The position numbers were made by a program, and so were the translations under genes. A DNA stretch of 64,000 bases from Shewanella benthica. GTDB taxonomy: Bacteria > Pseudomonadota > Gammaproteobacteria > Enterobacterales > Shewanellaceae. Shown here one piece after another: positions 36,430-45,380 of the stretch. The stretch spans positions 1 to 64,000 of the forward strand of contig JAKVHY010000031.1 in assembly GCA_023284085.1 (NCBI GenBank). Reading direction: 5' to 3'. The notes beneath the pieces are model-generated. The model saw only the letters and a program-made list of their open reading frames with translations, was not told the origin of the DNA and searched no databases. Every line of letters begins with the position of its first letter. The stretch's first letter is position 1.

Positions 36430-38330
36430 CTTATGACTCCCCAAGCGATAGCTAAGATGCTGAATAAAATCAGACTGGCGCTGTAACGTCTTAGTTGCCC
36501 CGTTTGCAGCCGATTGAACATCAGGTGAAGGCGATAGCTGACTGTCTCGAGTGCTCGAAAACTGGCATCGATAATGTCATGGCGATTGAGGTAAGTGAGT
36601 TTTTTAAAAGGTGTGATAAATACACTTGAGAACAAGGTATCAAAGCCCCAGCCTGAATGTATAAAACGACCTAAACCCACTCTATTGACTGGTTTGTCCC
36701 CTCTTGTTTGACCAAACAGAAACCAGGCTAAGATCACACCGATTAACGGCACTAGGATAGGTAACCCATGTTCGAGAAGCGTCAGGCCTGAAGATGAGTC
36801 AAGGGTTAACTCGCCAAACTGGTGTAAGATCCCTTGTGGCTGTATGCCGCCGAATAAAGCCAGAATCATCAAGACAATAAGGACTGCCCCCATAACCGCC
36901 GGGGTTTTATGGCTAGGCGCATGGCCAGGCTTTCCCATAAAGATAATAAAGAATAACTTGCCACTGTATAGCGCGGTAAATAATGCGCCTAATAAGGCTC
37001 CCCACCATAAGAGTGGCTGCTCAGCCATTGCCACCTGCTGTAAAATTAACTCCTTGCTGAAGAATCCCGATGTCATGGGCAGAGAGGCCAGAGCGGCGCA
37101 GCCTATGGCAAAGCTCAGAGCCAGTAAAGGCAGCTTCTTTCTCAGGCCGCCCATCTTCATTATGTCTTGCTCATGGTTCATGCAATAGATCAATGCCCCG
37201 GCGCTGAGAAACAGTAGGGCCTTGAAAAATGCATGGGTCATCAGATGAAAGATTGCCGTGGATGCGGCGCCTACGCCTAAGGCTAAAAACATATAGCCAA
37301 GTTGACTGATGGTCGAGTAAGCCAATATGCGTTTAAGATCCGTTTGAAACAGTGCCGAAGTCGCGCCAAGCAGTAGGGTCAATACCCCAATAATGGCGAT
37401 AAACATCAATACCTGAGGGGCGAGTTGGTACAGGGCATCATTTCTTGCTATCAAGTATATACCGGCGGTCACCATAGTCGCCGCATGAATGAGTGCACTG
37501 ACCGGTGTCGGACCCGCCATGGCATCGGGTAACCAGGAGTGTAATGGCATCTGCGCCGACTTTCCCGCGGCGCCGGCAAATAAGAGCAAGCATGAAAGTG
37601 CAATTAACTGGTTTTCTCCAGCGGTATTAGCCTGTAGAAATACTTGAGATTGCTGCTGTATCTGCTGAATATTTACGGTATCGAACTGATAAAACAGCAA
37701 TATGATTCCGATTAACATGGCGGTGTCGCCGATGCGGGTGATGATGAAAGCCTTGTTGGCAGCCCTGTTATTGTCCGTTTTCTGATACCAAAAACCAATT
37801 AATAGATAGCTGCACAGGCCCACGCCTTCCCATCCCAGATAGAGGAGCACCAGATTGTCGGCAAGCACCAGAATTAGCATGGAGGATACAAACAGGTTTA
37901 AGTAAGCGAAGAAGCGGCATTGATCGGCATCTTGGATCATATAACTTGCCGAATAAACATGGATCAGGGCGCCGATGCAGCAGATGATGGTGATCATCAC
38001 CAGGGATAAGGGGTCCAGATACAGGCCAAAGCTCAGCTTGAGTGAGCCTGCATGTTGTGAAGCTAATTCTGAGGTGCCAATACTCAGCCACTCTCCCAAG
38101 GAAGCCTGAATGATAAATAACTCTTCATCCCAGACTTGTACATTGAGTAGAAGGGCTAGCAGGGCTGCCAGGCTGACTGAGCTAACCCCGAGTATTCTTG
38201 TCCACCGCTCATTGGGCTGAAATAAAATCAATATTGCCGCGCTGCACAGGGGAAGCAGAGGAATGGCCATCAACAGATTATTCATCAATAGGTCATTCAT
38301 CAATAGATCATTCATAAACAGACTATTCAT
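36426..38330 (-). CDS. nuoL: NADH:quinone oxidoreductase subunit L
   Basis: 634 aa (E. coli 613). Antiporter-like subunit: LLYLGWEGVGLCSYLLIGFWY, LLFAGAAGKSAQMPLHSWLPDAM with the Lys, and STISQLGYMFLALGVG, plus a C-terminal long-helix region (~520-634). The first 20 residues (MNSLFMNDLLMNDLLMNNLL) come from four 15-bp repeats, each with an in-frame ATG; AAGGGA lies 6 bp before the outermost ATG, which is one base after the nuoK stop, so I kept that start. Any of the inner ATGs (down to MAIPLLP at 38270) could also serve. Confidence 0.94.
   Translation of the reverse strand: MNSLFMNDLLMNDLLMNNLLMAIPLLPLCSAAILILFQPNERWTRILGVSSVSLAALLALLLNVQVWDEELFIIQASLGEWLSIGTSELASQHAGSLKLSFGLYLDPLSLVMITIICCIGALIHVYSASYMIQDADQCRFFAYLNLFVSSMLILVLADNLVLLYLGWEGVGLCSYLLIGFWYQKTDNNRAANKAFIITRIGDTAMLIGIILLFYQFDTVNIQQIQQQSQVFLQANTAGENQLIALSCLLLFAGAAGKSAQMPLHSWLPDAMAGPTPVSALIHAATMVTAGIYLIARNDALYQLAPQVLMFIAIIGVLTLLLGATSALFQTDLKRILAYSTISQLGYMFLALGVGAASTAIFHLMTHAFFKALLFLSAGALIYCMNHEQDIMKMGGLRKKLPLLALSFAIGCAALASLPMTSGFFSKELILQQVAMAEQPLLWWGALLGALFTALYSGKLFFIIFMGKPGHAPSHKTPAVMGAVLIVLMILALFGGIQPQGILHQFGELTLDSSSGLTLLEHGLPILVPLIGVILAWFLFGQTRGDKPVNRVGLGRFIHSGWGFDTLFSSVFITPFKKLTYLNRHDIIDASFRALETVSYRLHLMFNRLQTGQLRRYSASLILFSILAIAWGVIR
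38271..38330 (-). repeat. Four 15-bp tandem repeats at the nuoL start
   Basis: On the minus strand the units read ATGAATAGTCTGTTT, ATGAATGATCTATTG, ATGAATGACCTATTG and ATGAATAATCTGTTG. They encode MNxLx repeats before the normal NuoL N-terminus. Confidence 0.85.
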
Positions 38331-38331
38331 A

Positions 38332-38634
38332 CTATCCCTTCAGCTTAGTGAGTTTATCGACATCAAGATCTTGCTGTTGCCGGTAAATATGAATAACCAA
38401 AGCCAGGCCAACAGCGACTTCACAGGCGGCCAGCGTGAGGATGAATAGATACATGAGTTGCCCATCGACATTGCCATGCAGACTCGAGGCTGCGACAAAT
38501 ATCAGGGCTACGCCATTGAGCATTATTTCCAGTGAGATCAGCATAAAGAGTAAATTTCGGCGGCTAAGTAAGCCGAACAGACCGATAGCGAACAGCACAC
38601 CACTTAACACCAGTATCCAAGTGATCTCTATCAT
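38332..38634 (-). CDS. nuoK: NADH:quinone oxidoreductase subunit K
   Basis: 100 aa, exactly the E. coli length. Three membrane segments with the two conserved Glu in ISLEIMLNGVALIFV (TM2) and LAACEVAVGLALVIHIYR (TM3), part of the proton path. ATG overlaps the nuoJ stop. Confidence 0.96.
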   Translation of the reverse strand: MIEITWILVLSGVLFAIGLFGLLSRRNLLFMLISLEIMLNGVALIFVAASSLHGNVDGQLMYLFILTLAACEVAVGLALVIHIYRQQQDLDVDKLTKLKG

Positions 38635-39383
38635 CTGTGTTCACCTCTAGTTTGCTGGTTCGTCTGTGCCTGACTCGGTTCAATTTTGGCGAGGGTGAAT
38701 TCGCTAGTTCTTGATGATGTTGAATGGGACTTATTGCCTTGCTTGGTGATGTCGTTGACACTGATGTCTGGGGTGAATTCAGTAGAACTTGAGCTGTGTG
38801 CTAGATCTGTTTCAGAATCAGGGACCTTCGTTGAACCTGACTTGTGTATCGGCGTAGCTTCAGTATCCGGCTTACTGCCTTGTTTGGTGATGTGGATGGC
38901 GCTGACAAGCGCGGCCAGCAGCATGATGGCAGCTAGCACGACCAGAACCCGATAGGAGCCGAAGAGCTGTATGGCCAGTTGTTTCACCGTTTGATTCACA
39001 GGTAATAGGCTAGTGAGTATTTCTTGATGTAGACCTACCGAGCCTAAGGAGATCAAGATGAGCTCTATGACCAATAGTGCTGATAATATCAGGGGACCTT
39101 TAGCCACCTTAGGATTAAACAGTTGCCGCTCGGCGGCCAAACTGCGTTCACCCTGGTGCAGCATCATGGTGACAAATACGAACAGCACCATGACGGCGCC
39201 AGCGTAGACAATGATCTGCAGTGCAGCGGCAAAAGGCGAGCCCAGCAGGAAGAAAATCAGCGCGATGGCCAACATCATGGTGACCAGATACAGCAGAGCA
39301 TGTACCACATTATGGGCGCTTACAGTGAGAAGCGCCGATATGATGGCGACGGCAGCTGTGATGAAAAATATAATGTCAATCAT
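38631..39383 (-). CDS. nuoJ: NADH:quinone oxidoreductase subunit J, with C-terminal extension
   Basis: 250 aa, versus 184 in E. coli. Residues 1-165 carry the five membrane segments (VVHALLYLVTMMLAIALIFFLLG, QIIVYAGAVMVLFVFVTMML with the pi-bulge TM3). Residues ~165-250 are a Ser/Thr-rich soluble tail with a duplicated ITKQG(S/N)K element 47 residues apart. The ATG overlaps the nuoI stop. Confidence 0.92.
   Translation of the reverse strand: MIDIIFFITAAVAIISALLTVSAHNVVHALLYLVTMMLAIALIFFLLGSPFAAALQIIVYAGAVMVLFVFVTMMLHQGERSLAAERQLFNPKVAKGPLILSALLVIELILISLGSVGLHQEILTSLLPVNQTVKQLAIQLFGSYRVLVVLAAIMLLAALVSAIHITKQGSKPDTEATPIHKSGSTKVPDSETDLAHSSSSTEFTPDISVNDITKQGNKSHSTSSRTSEFTLAKIEPSQAQTNQQTRGEHR
38730..38893 (-). 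repeat. Duplicated element in the nuoJ tail
   Basis: Nearly identical 23-bp blocks at 38730-38752 and 38871-38893 (four mismatches or fewer), 141 bp (47 codons) apart, in frame. Confidence 0.6.
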
Positions 39384-39895
39384 GGCAACAGACTCCTGAC
39401 ATTGATGGGAGCTTGCTCGTCGATGGCCTCACCTTTTGCCTTGCCAGTTATCGCCTTACCACTGACCTTATAGAAATTATACTCGTGATACTTTCCCGGC
39501 CCAGAAATCAGCAGGTGATGCTTCTCGTAGACCAGGTTTTGCCTGTCATATTCCGCCATCTCAAAATCAGGCGTGAGTTGAATCGCGTGGGTCGGACAGG
39601 CTTCTTCGCAGAAGCCGCACATGATGCAGCGGGAAAAGTTGATGGTGAAGGTTTTAGCCTCCCAGCGTCCGTCGGGTTTCTCAGTTTTCTCTACCGAGAT
39701 ACAATCGACAGGACAGGCGACTGAGCAGAGATTGCAAGCGACGCAACGTTCCTCACCATCGGGATCTCGTGTCAGCACAATACGGCCTCGATATCTGGGA
39801 GAGAGGTAAGGTTTTTGCTCCGGGTACTGCACCGTATCGGCGGGGGTGAAGGTATGCTTCAAGATGGTGATCAAGGTTCTTATTTGGCTAAGCAT
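39380..39895 (-). CDS. nuoI: NADH:quinone oxidoreductase subunit I
   Basis: 171 aa (E. coli 180). Two [4Fe-4S] motifs: CVACNLCSVACPVDC and CIMCGFCEEACPTHA, which hold clusters N6a and N6b that feed N2 in NuoB. RIVLTRDPDGEERC is the family lead-in. Starts 14 bp after nuoH. Confidence 0.96.
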   Translation of the reverse strand: MLSQIRTLITILKHTFTPADTVQYPEQKPYLSPRYRGRIVLTRDPDGEERCVACNLCSVACPVDCISVEKTEKPDGRWEAKTFTINFSRCIMCGFCEEACPTHAIQLTPDFEMAEYDRQNLVYEKHHLLISGPGKYHEYNFYKVSGKAITGKAKGEAIDEQAPINVRSLLP

Positions 39896-39909
39896 GATCT
39901 ACTCTCCTG

Positions 39910-40866
39910 TTAGAAACCAAATGTTAACTGCCATAGGGCGGTCAACAGTAGATTGAGTAAAGTGAGCGGCAATAATACCGCCCAGCCCAGTCGCATCAGT
40001 TGATCGTATCTGGGCCTGGGTATGGCGGCTCTCAGCAGAATGAAGAACACCACAAAAAATCCTGTTTTTAATAGGAACCAGATAATCGGTGGCAGCACGG
40101 GCCCTTGCCAGCCACCGAAATAGAGAGTGGTGATGAGCGCGGAGACAAAGATGACGCCCAGGTATTCACCGATGAAGAACATGCCAAATTTCATGCTGGA
40201 ATACTCGGTATGAAATCCTGCCACTATCTCAGTTTCGGCCTCGGGTAGATCGAAGGGCGCACGGTGACTCTCCGCCACACCCGCGATAAGAAACAGCACA
40301 AAACCAAGGGGCTGACTCAGAATAAACCAGTAATTTTCCTGAGCCGCCACTATGTCGTTGAGGCTAAAACTGCCTGTGATGACGACGACTCCCATCAGAG
40401 CCAGCCCCATAAATACTTCATAGGAAAGCATTTGCGCCGCGGTTCGCATCGCGCCCAGCAGGGCATATTTACTGTTGGAGGAGAAACCCGCGAGCATGAT
40501 GCTGTAAACCGACAGTGAGCTCAGCGCCAGAATAAACAGTAAGGCATTATCGAAATTGGCTATCTGAATATCCGGTGAGAAAGGGATGATGGCGAACCCG
40601 AGCAAGGTCATTATCATCAAGATCATCGGCGCGATAACGAACAGGGCCTTATCGGCGAAGGGGGGGATCCAATCTTCTTTAGTGAAAATTTTTATCATGT
40701 CGGCAACCACTTGCAAGAGTCCCATCGGGCCGACCCGATTTGGCCCCAATCTATCTTGCCAGACAGCGAGTAATCGTCTCTCGAGCCAGGTAGACCAGGC
40801 TGCACACAGCAGCAATAGCAGCAAAACGCTGATGGGCACCAGTAATACCTCATAGGGCGTCATCAT
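39910..40866 (-). CDS. nuoH: NADH:quinone oxidoreductase subunit H
   Basis: 318 aa (E. coli 325), eight membrane segments. Family blocks: ERRLLAVWQDRLGPNRVGP, KIFTKEDWIPPFADK, APFDLPEAETEIVAGFHTEYS (quinone-site loop) and the C-terminal RYDQLMRLGW. It forms the quinone-binding junction. Its ATG is preceded by GGGGGAG and overlaps the last bases of the upstream 39-codon ORF. Confidence 0.95.
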   Translation of the reverse strand: MMTPYEVLLVPISVLLLLLLCAAWSTWLERRLLAVWQDRLGPNRVGPMGLLQVVADMIKIFTKEDWIPPFADKALFVIAPMILMIMTLLGFAIIPFSPDIQIANFDNALLFILALSSLSVYSIMLAGFSSNSKYALLGAMRTAAQMLSYEVFMGLALMGVVVITGSFSLNDIVAAQENYWFILSQPLGFVLFLIAGVAESHRAPFDLPEAETEIVAGFHTEYSSMKFGMFFIGEYLGVIFVSALITTLYFGGWQGPVLPPIIWFLLKTGFFVVFFILLRAAIPRPRYDQLMRLGWAVLLPLTLLNLLLTALWQLTFGF

Positions 40867-40969
40867 GCTCCCCCATTTCCTTGAGTGAGATTATCTTGGC
40901 TCGCTGCCCCAGTAAGGTGAAAAGGATGAATAATCTAGTGGGCACCTGTGACATATCATGTAGGACCAT
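40850..40969 (-). CDS. Second NuoG-tail-derived small ORF
   Basis: 39 aa, beginning MVLHDMSQVPTRLF and ending EHDDAL. AAGGAGG lies 6 bp before its ATG. Its start lies inside the last codons of the 40-codon ORF before it, and its stop overlaps the start of nuoH by 17 bp. The middle (SQVPTRLF...LLGQRAKI) matches the NuoG C-terminus (AQVPTRLFTLLGKRAKI). It comes from tandem duplication of the nuoG 3' end. Translation is unproven; it may serve only to keep nuoH coupled. Confidence 0.45.
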   Translation of the reverse strand: MVLHDMSQVPTRLFILFTLLGQRAKIISLKEMGEHDDAL

Positions 40970-41161
40970 CACTGTCCTCCTTAGCCTTGAGTGTGAGTGG
41001 CGTTATCTTGGCTCGTTTACACAGCATGAAAAGGATGAATAATCTAGTGGGCAGCTGTGACATATCATGTAGGATCATCACAGTCCTCCTTAGCCTTGAG
41101 TGTGAGTGGCGTTATCTTGGCTCGCTTACCCAGCAAGGTGAATAATCTAGTGGGCACCTGT
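40891..41161 (-). repeat. About 110-bp tandem repeats spanning the nuoG 3' end and the nuoG-nuoH gap
   Basis: TTATCTTGGCTCG starts units at 40891, 41003 and 41112, and GGATGAATAATCTAGTGGGC, CTGTGACATATCATGTAGGA and CTCCTTAGCCTTGAG recur. Unit 3 (41112 on) is the real nuoG coding tail; units 1 and 2 are downstream copies with small differences. Confidence 0.85.
40956..41078 (-). CDS. First NuoG-tail-derived small ORF
   Basis: 40 aa, MILHDMSQLPTRLFILF at the start and KRAKITPLTLKAKEDSDGPT at the end. AAGGAGG lies 6 bp before the ATG, which overlaps the nuoG TGA out of frame, so ribosomes finishing nuoG could restart here. The C-terminal half is almost identical to that of NuoG (KRAKITPLTLKAKEDCDDPT). 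Translation is unproven. Confidence 0.45.
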   Translation of the reverse strand: MILHDMSQLPTRLFILFMLCKRAKITPLTLKAKEDSDGPT

Positions 41162-44025
41162 GCTACGGAGGGCGACATCTGTTGATTGAATGTGCACATA
41201 AGCCTGGCATCGCTATGCTCAGCTTGGATCTGAGCTTCTTCTCCTTCGATGAGGTTCAATGAGGCGGCAAGGCTTGGGTGGATTTTTAGGCTGGGCTCTG
41301 GGCTCATGGAGTGTATCGACGATGAATAGCTCGCCAGCTCAAAATCGGTATATAGGTTCGACGAAGGTATTAAACGGATGCTGGCACTGGTTAACGCTGA
41401 GCTATTAGTTTCCTTTCGACTCGCATTAGTTGCTGGCATGTTGTTTTTATTGTTTTCTTGCTCAGATTGATGTTCGTCTGGGCATGCCGGCTGGCTCGAT
41501 GGGGAGGTTTGAGAGAAAAGCGTGATCCCCAAGGTCCAGGGGGAGTGACTCATATTGCCGAAACGATTGGCTCCTTGATCTGAGTTCCATTTTGGTGACC
41601 AGGCATTAGCCGGTAAGACAGTGATCATCTGTACCTGGCTCTGACGAAATCCCTCGACTCCTTCCATAGATTGAACAAAAGGCGTGCCAGAAGCCGATAT
41701 TGGCATCTGCTCTTTGACATCATTAACGGCATGTATCGCCGTTCTGGCACTGGCTCGTTTGGGTTGGCCGGCGATACGGAACGGGGAGCCTTGATTGATA
41801 TGAGCGAGTTCAGAAAATGTCTCTATGGGGGCCAGTATGGGGAAATGCTGAGATAGCCAGTGATGGATCTCTGCCGGATGATGTAAATCCGTCAGATCAG
41901 CGAGCCAGAACCAGGGCATCATGGGTTGATTAAGCCCGGAGAAGGTAGCAAACCCATGCTGTAATCTTCCTTCTGAGCTGAGGTAACAGCCTTGGGATTC
42001 GGCAAAAGAGCCGCTTGGCAATATCAGATCTGCCATCTGAGCGGTTGGGGTTAACATGTGATCTATGACGATTATATTATCTATCGCATCCAATGCGGCT
42101 TCTAGTTGCTCGGCCTCCATGTAGCGATACAGATCTGTCTCTAAAATAATCAAGGTATCAGGGGCTTTATGGGCTGAGTCTTCTCCCTCTTGGCCCATGA
42201 CTCTGGTGATGAAGGAGTCGATACCCAGATATTTCGCCTCAGCTGCCTCATCCTTGATAAGCAGGCCAAAATGAAGATCGTTTACCTGCTTGGTCACACC
42301 ATAAAAACCCGCATGGGACTTAAGCTGTTTGAGCAAACTTGCAATGTTAAGGCTAGCGCCGAGCAGCGCCGGGTCTTGACTCTGAAGGCCAGTGATCACC
42401 ATGGGAGCGTCGGCAGTTAACAGGGCATCGACGATGCGCCGGGCCGAAGCTGAATATGACTCTGTATTTGTGTGTGTTTCTATGTCGTCAAGGCTCTTGG
42501 TTTCTTCAAGGCTGTTCGTTTCTTCAAGGTTCTTTGCTTCGTCAAGTCTGTGCGCTAGCAGAGTTTGTATTTCTTCGAGCAAGATCACTTGCTCATCGGG
42601 GGAAATGATCACTTCCTCAGTTGCCAAACTGGACAATTGACTGGTATCGCTGGCGATAATCGCTAAAGGTGAGCGGGTCGTTTGCGCTATATTCCTCACC
42701 GCGCCATCTTGCCAATCGGCTATGCCCAGTTTAGCGGCATTGTCTATCCCTAGGTTACGGCTCATCTGCCTGATGGCGAGTGCGAGCCTGGGCGCCGTGT
42801 GGCTAATGTCTTCATTGATTATCAGGGCGGCGTCGCAAGCTTGGGCCTGTTTGATGGAAAATGGACTGACGCTATTGTTCTGATAAGCACTGCACAGCAT
42901 GTGCAGCATCTGGACTTGTAGGTCCGGCACGCCCAGATAAAAGTTGTCCTGACCCACCAGTTTCATCAGCGCGGCATTATTTTCTATCTGTGTTCTGGCG
43001 GAGCCTATGGCAATGCACTTGCCTAATGCTTGCTGATTAAGCGCGGTTTCCTGGTTATCGATAATTGCCGGTGAGAGGAGCTTGGCTAGATGCTGCTTGG
43101 CTTCACTAGTGGACAGGATCGCGGAACACTTGTCGGCGTTATTGCGCAGCAAGGGAGCATCGAGTCGCTCACTGTGATTGACATGTTCATAACCAAATAA
43201 GCCAATGTTGCACAGAAAATGACCGTTGATCTCATCATGCCTGCGGTTAGTTATCCTGCGCACCTTGCGTTCTCTTTCACTCACGGTGATGTTGCAGCCC
43301 AGGCTGCAGTGGGGGCAAATGGTCGGGGCAGTTTGTAGATCCCATTTGCGTATGTAGTGTTCGGAGAAGGGTTTATCGGTAAACACCCCGGTCGGGCAGA
43401 CCTCGGCCAAGTTGCCTGAAAAGCTATTTTCAAGGGCTCCGGGTGTTGCCCGGCCAAAGTAGAGATGGCTTTTCGAGCCAAACACATTGAAGTCGTCTCC
43501 ACCACAGTAGTCCCGATAGAAACGGACGCAGCGATAGCATCCGATACAGCGGTTCATCTCATGATTGAGCATGGGACCTAAATATTGATTTAGGTGGGTG
43601 CGTTTCTTGCCTGTGTAACGTCGGTTGATATGGCCACTGATGGCGGTCATATCCTGCAAATGACAATTCCCCCCCTCTTCACACACAGGACAGTCGTGGG
43701 GGTGCTGGGTCATGATGGCTTCGATATTGGTCTGTCTAAATTGTCTTGATTGAGTATCTTGCATCGAGATGACCATGCCATCACATACTGGGGTCATACA
43801 CGCCATGACCAAGCGGCCGACCTTGTCCTCATCATTTAGATACTGCTTTACCGCGCATTGCCTACAGGCGCCCACTGAGCCCAGCTCCGAATGCCAACAG
43901 AAATAAGGCAGATCTAATCCCAGTGTCAGACAGGTTTGCAGCAGATTTTCATTTGGTGATACTCGGTAGGCCTGGTTATCTATGGTGATGCTGACCATGT
44001 CTGTTTCAGTGTTGAGCGTATTCAT
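41065..44025 (-). CDS. nuoG: NADH:quinone oxidoreductase subunit G
   Basis: 986 aa (E. coli 908). N-terminal [2Fe-2S] ferredoxin domain (CWHSELGSVGACRQC), His/Cys motif HPHDCPVCEEGGNC, [4Fe-4S] motif CIGCYRCVRFYRDYC, and N7-type motif CPHCSLGCNIT with a later Cys (HFLCNIG), followed by a molybdopterin-oxidoreductase-like region (~290-760) and a long variable tail. A 24-residue acidic repeat (four 6-residue units) is inserted near residue 490, and the ~110-bp tail repeat begins at the 3' end. Start ATG 44025 overlaps the nuoF TGA; a GTG one codon earlier is also possible. Confidence 0.94.
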   Translation of the reverse strand: MNTLNTETDMVSITIDNQAYRVSPNENLLQTCLTLGLDLPYFCWHSELGSVGACRQCAVKQYLNDEDKVGRLVMACMTPVCDGMVISMQDTQSRQFRQTNIEAIMTQHPHDCPVCEEGGNCHLQDMTAISGHINRRYTGKKRTHLNQYLGPMLNHEMNRCIGCYRCVRFYRDYCGGDDFNVFGSKSHLYFGRATPGALENSFSGNLAEVCPTGVFTDKPFSEHYIRKWDLQTAPTICPHCSLGCNITVSERERKVRRITNRRHDEINGHFLCNIGLFGYEHVNHSERLDAPLLRNNADKCSAILSTSEAKQHLAKLLSPAIIDNQETALNQQALGKCIAIGSARTQIENNAALMKLVGQDNFYLGVPDLQVQMLHMLCSAYQNNSVSPFSIKQAQACDAALIINEDISHTAPRLALAIRQMSRNLGIDNAAKLGIADWQDGAVRNIAQTTRSPLAIIASDTSQLSSLATEEVIISPDEQVILLEEIQTLLAHRLDEAKNLEETNSLEETKSLDDIETHTNTESYSASARRIVDALLTADAPMVITGLQSQDPALLGASLNIASLLKQLKSHAGFYGVTKQVNDLHFGLLIKDEAAEAKYLGIDSFITRVMGQEGEDSAHKAPDTLIILETDLYRYMEAEQLEAALDAIDNIIVIDHMLTPTAQMADLILPSGSFAESQGCYLSSEGRLQHGFATFSGLNQPMMPWFWLADLTDLHHPAEIHHWLSQHFPILAPIETFSELAHINQGSPFRIAGQPKRASARTAIHAVNDVKEQMPISASGTPFVQSMEGVEGFRQSQVQMITVLPANAWSPKWNSDQGANRFGNMSHSPWTLGITLFSQTSPSSQPACPDEHQSEQENNKNNMPATNASRKETNSSALTSASIRLIPSSNLYTDFELASYSSSIHSMSPEPSLKIHPSLAASLNLIEGEEAQIQAEHSDARLMCTFNQQMSPSVAQVPTRLFTLLGKRAKITPLTLKAKEDCDDPT
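42485..42556 (-). repeat. Four 18-bp in-frame repeats within nuoG
   Basis: Units at 42485-42502, 42503-42520, 42521-42538 and 42539-42556 encode AHRLDE, AKNLEE, TNSLEE and TKSLDD (pattern xxxL[DE][DE]). Confidence 0.75.
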
Positions 44026-45380
44026 CACGTCCCCTCGACTCGGTTAGCATTTATCTTGCTGAGTGTCTCAGCTGTAGTTAGTGCGTCATGATAGGGACAG
44101 CATTGATGCTTGATATGTGTCTCAAAATCTTGCCTGAAATATTTAAGGGCACTTTGTAACGGTTCGACCGCGCCAGGGGCGAGTGCGCAAAAGGTGTTGC
44201 CGGGCGCGGCGAAGTCGCACAGCTCCTCCAGCTGCTCGATGTCCTTGAGTTCACCTTGTCCTCCCTCAATTTTTTCGAGTAAGGAAACGGCCCATGGCAG
44301 ACCATCTCTGCAAGGTGTGCACCAGCCACAGGACTCCTGAGCGAAGAAGCGCACCAGGTTGAGCACCATAGAGATGGGGCAATATTGATCGTCCAAGATG
44401 ATGATGGTACCTGTGCCCATGCGGCTGCCTAACTTGCCTATTTCGTCGTAATCCATGAGAGCATCTAAGTGCTCTTCGAGGAGGAAATCAGTGGAACCGC
44501 CGCCGGGAAGGAAGCCCTTGAGCCGGTAACCATCGCACATGCCGCCAGCATGGTGCTCGATGATCTCTCTGATGGATGTGCCCATGGGGAGTTCCCACAG
44601 TCCAGGACGTTTGACTCTGCCGCTGACGCCGAAGATTTTAGTGCCCGCGTCTTGTCCCTTGCCGAGCGCTTTAAACCAGTCACTACCGAAATTGATGATG
44701 TGAGGCAGATTACAAAATGTCTCAACATTGTTGACTATGGTAGGTTTTCCCCAAAGACCGGCAACTTGAGGGAAGGGGGGCTTAGCCCTGGGCGTCGCAC
44801 GCTTGCCCTCCATGGCGTTGATCAATGCGGTTTCCTCGCCGCAGATATAACGCCCGGCGCTGGAATGGATATGAATATCGAAGTTAAAGGCTTGTCCTTG
44901 AATGCCTCGCCCTAAGATGTCCCGGCCGAGCAACTGGTGCCGCTTACATTCCTCTATCGCCTGCTGCAGTCGCTCCTCGGCGAGATAGTAGTCACCTCGA
45001 AGGAAAATGTAGCCTTGAGTCGCCCCTAAGGTTAACCCGCCAATGAGCAGGCCTTCGATGATCTGGTGTGGAGTCTGCTCAAGCAGCCAGCGGTCTTTAA
45101 ATGCACCAGGCTCCATCTCATCGGCGTTGACTATCAAGTATTTTTCCGTAGGCGCATCTGCTCCGCGAGGGACAAAGCTCCACTTGAGTCCCGTTGGGAA
45201 GCCGGCTCCACCGCGTCCCCTCAGGTTTGATTGTTTGATGGTGCCCAGCAGCTCATCTGAACTCATCTCCATAGCCCGGGTTAATCCATCGTATCCGCCA
45301 TGACTCTGGTACTCAGACAGTTGCCAGCAATTAGCTTTATCGGTAATGAAACGAGTCAAGGGATTGAGAGGAGAGGTCAT
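44025..45380 (-). CDS. nuoF: NADH:quinone oxidoreductase subunit F
   Basis: 451 aa (E. coli 445). NADH/FMN site GRGGAGFPTGLKWSFV and SAGRYICGEETALINAMEGKRATPR, and the N3 [4Fe-4S] motif ESCGWCTPCRDG with the last Cys further on. It accepts hydride from NADH. ATG overlaps the nuoE stop (ATGA). Confidence 0.97.
   Translation of the reverse strand: MTSPLNPLTRFITDKANCWQLSEYQSHGGYDGLTRAMEMSSDELLGTIKQSNLRGRGGAGFPTGLKWSFVPRGADAPTEKYLIVNADEMEPGAFKDRWLLEQTPHQIIEGLLIGGLTLGATQGYIFLRGDYYLAEERLQQAIEECKRHQLLGRDILGRGIQGQAFNFDIHIHSSAGRYICGEETALINAMEGKRATPRAKPPFPQVAGLWGKPTIVNNVETFCNLPHIINFGSDWFKALGKGQDAGTKIFGVSGRVKRPGLWELPMGTSIREIIEHHAGGMCDGYRLKGFLPGGGSTDFLLEEHLDALMDYDEIGKLGSRMGTGTIIILDDQYCPISMVLNLVRFFAQESCGWCTPCRDGLPWAVSLLEKIEGGQGELKDIEQLEELCDFAAPGNTFCALAPGAVEPLQSALKYFRQDFETHIKHQCCPYHDALTTAETLSKINANRVEGT

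Noticed and set aside
39123..39473. Plus-strand 116-codon open frame opposite nuoJ and nuoI
   Set aside because: Antisense shadow; charged, low-information sequence with no ribosome site.
44469..44915. Plus-strand 148-codon open frame opposite nuoF
   Set aside because: It is a shadow of the nuoF coding strand, with no family and no start signals.
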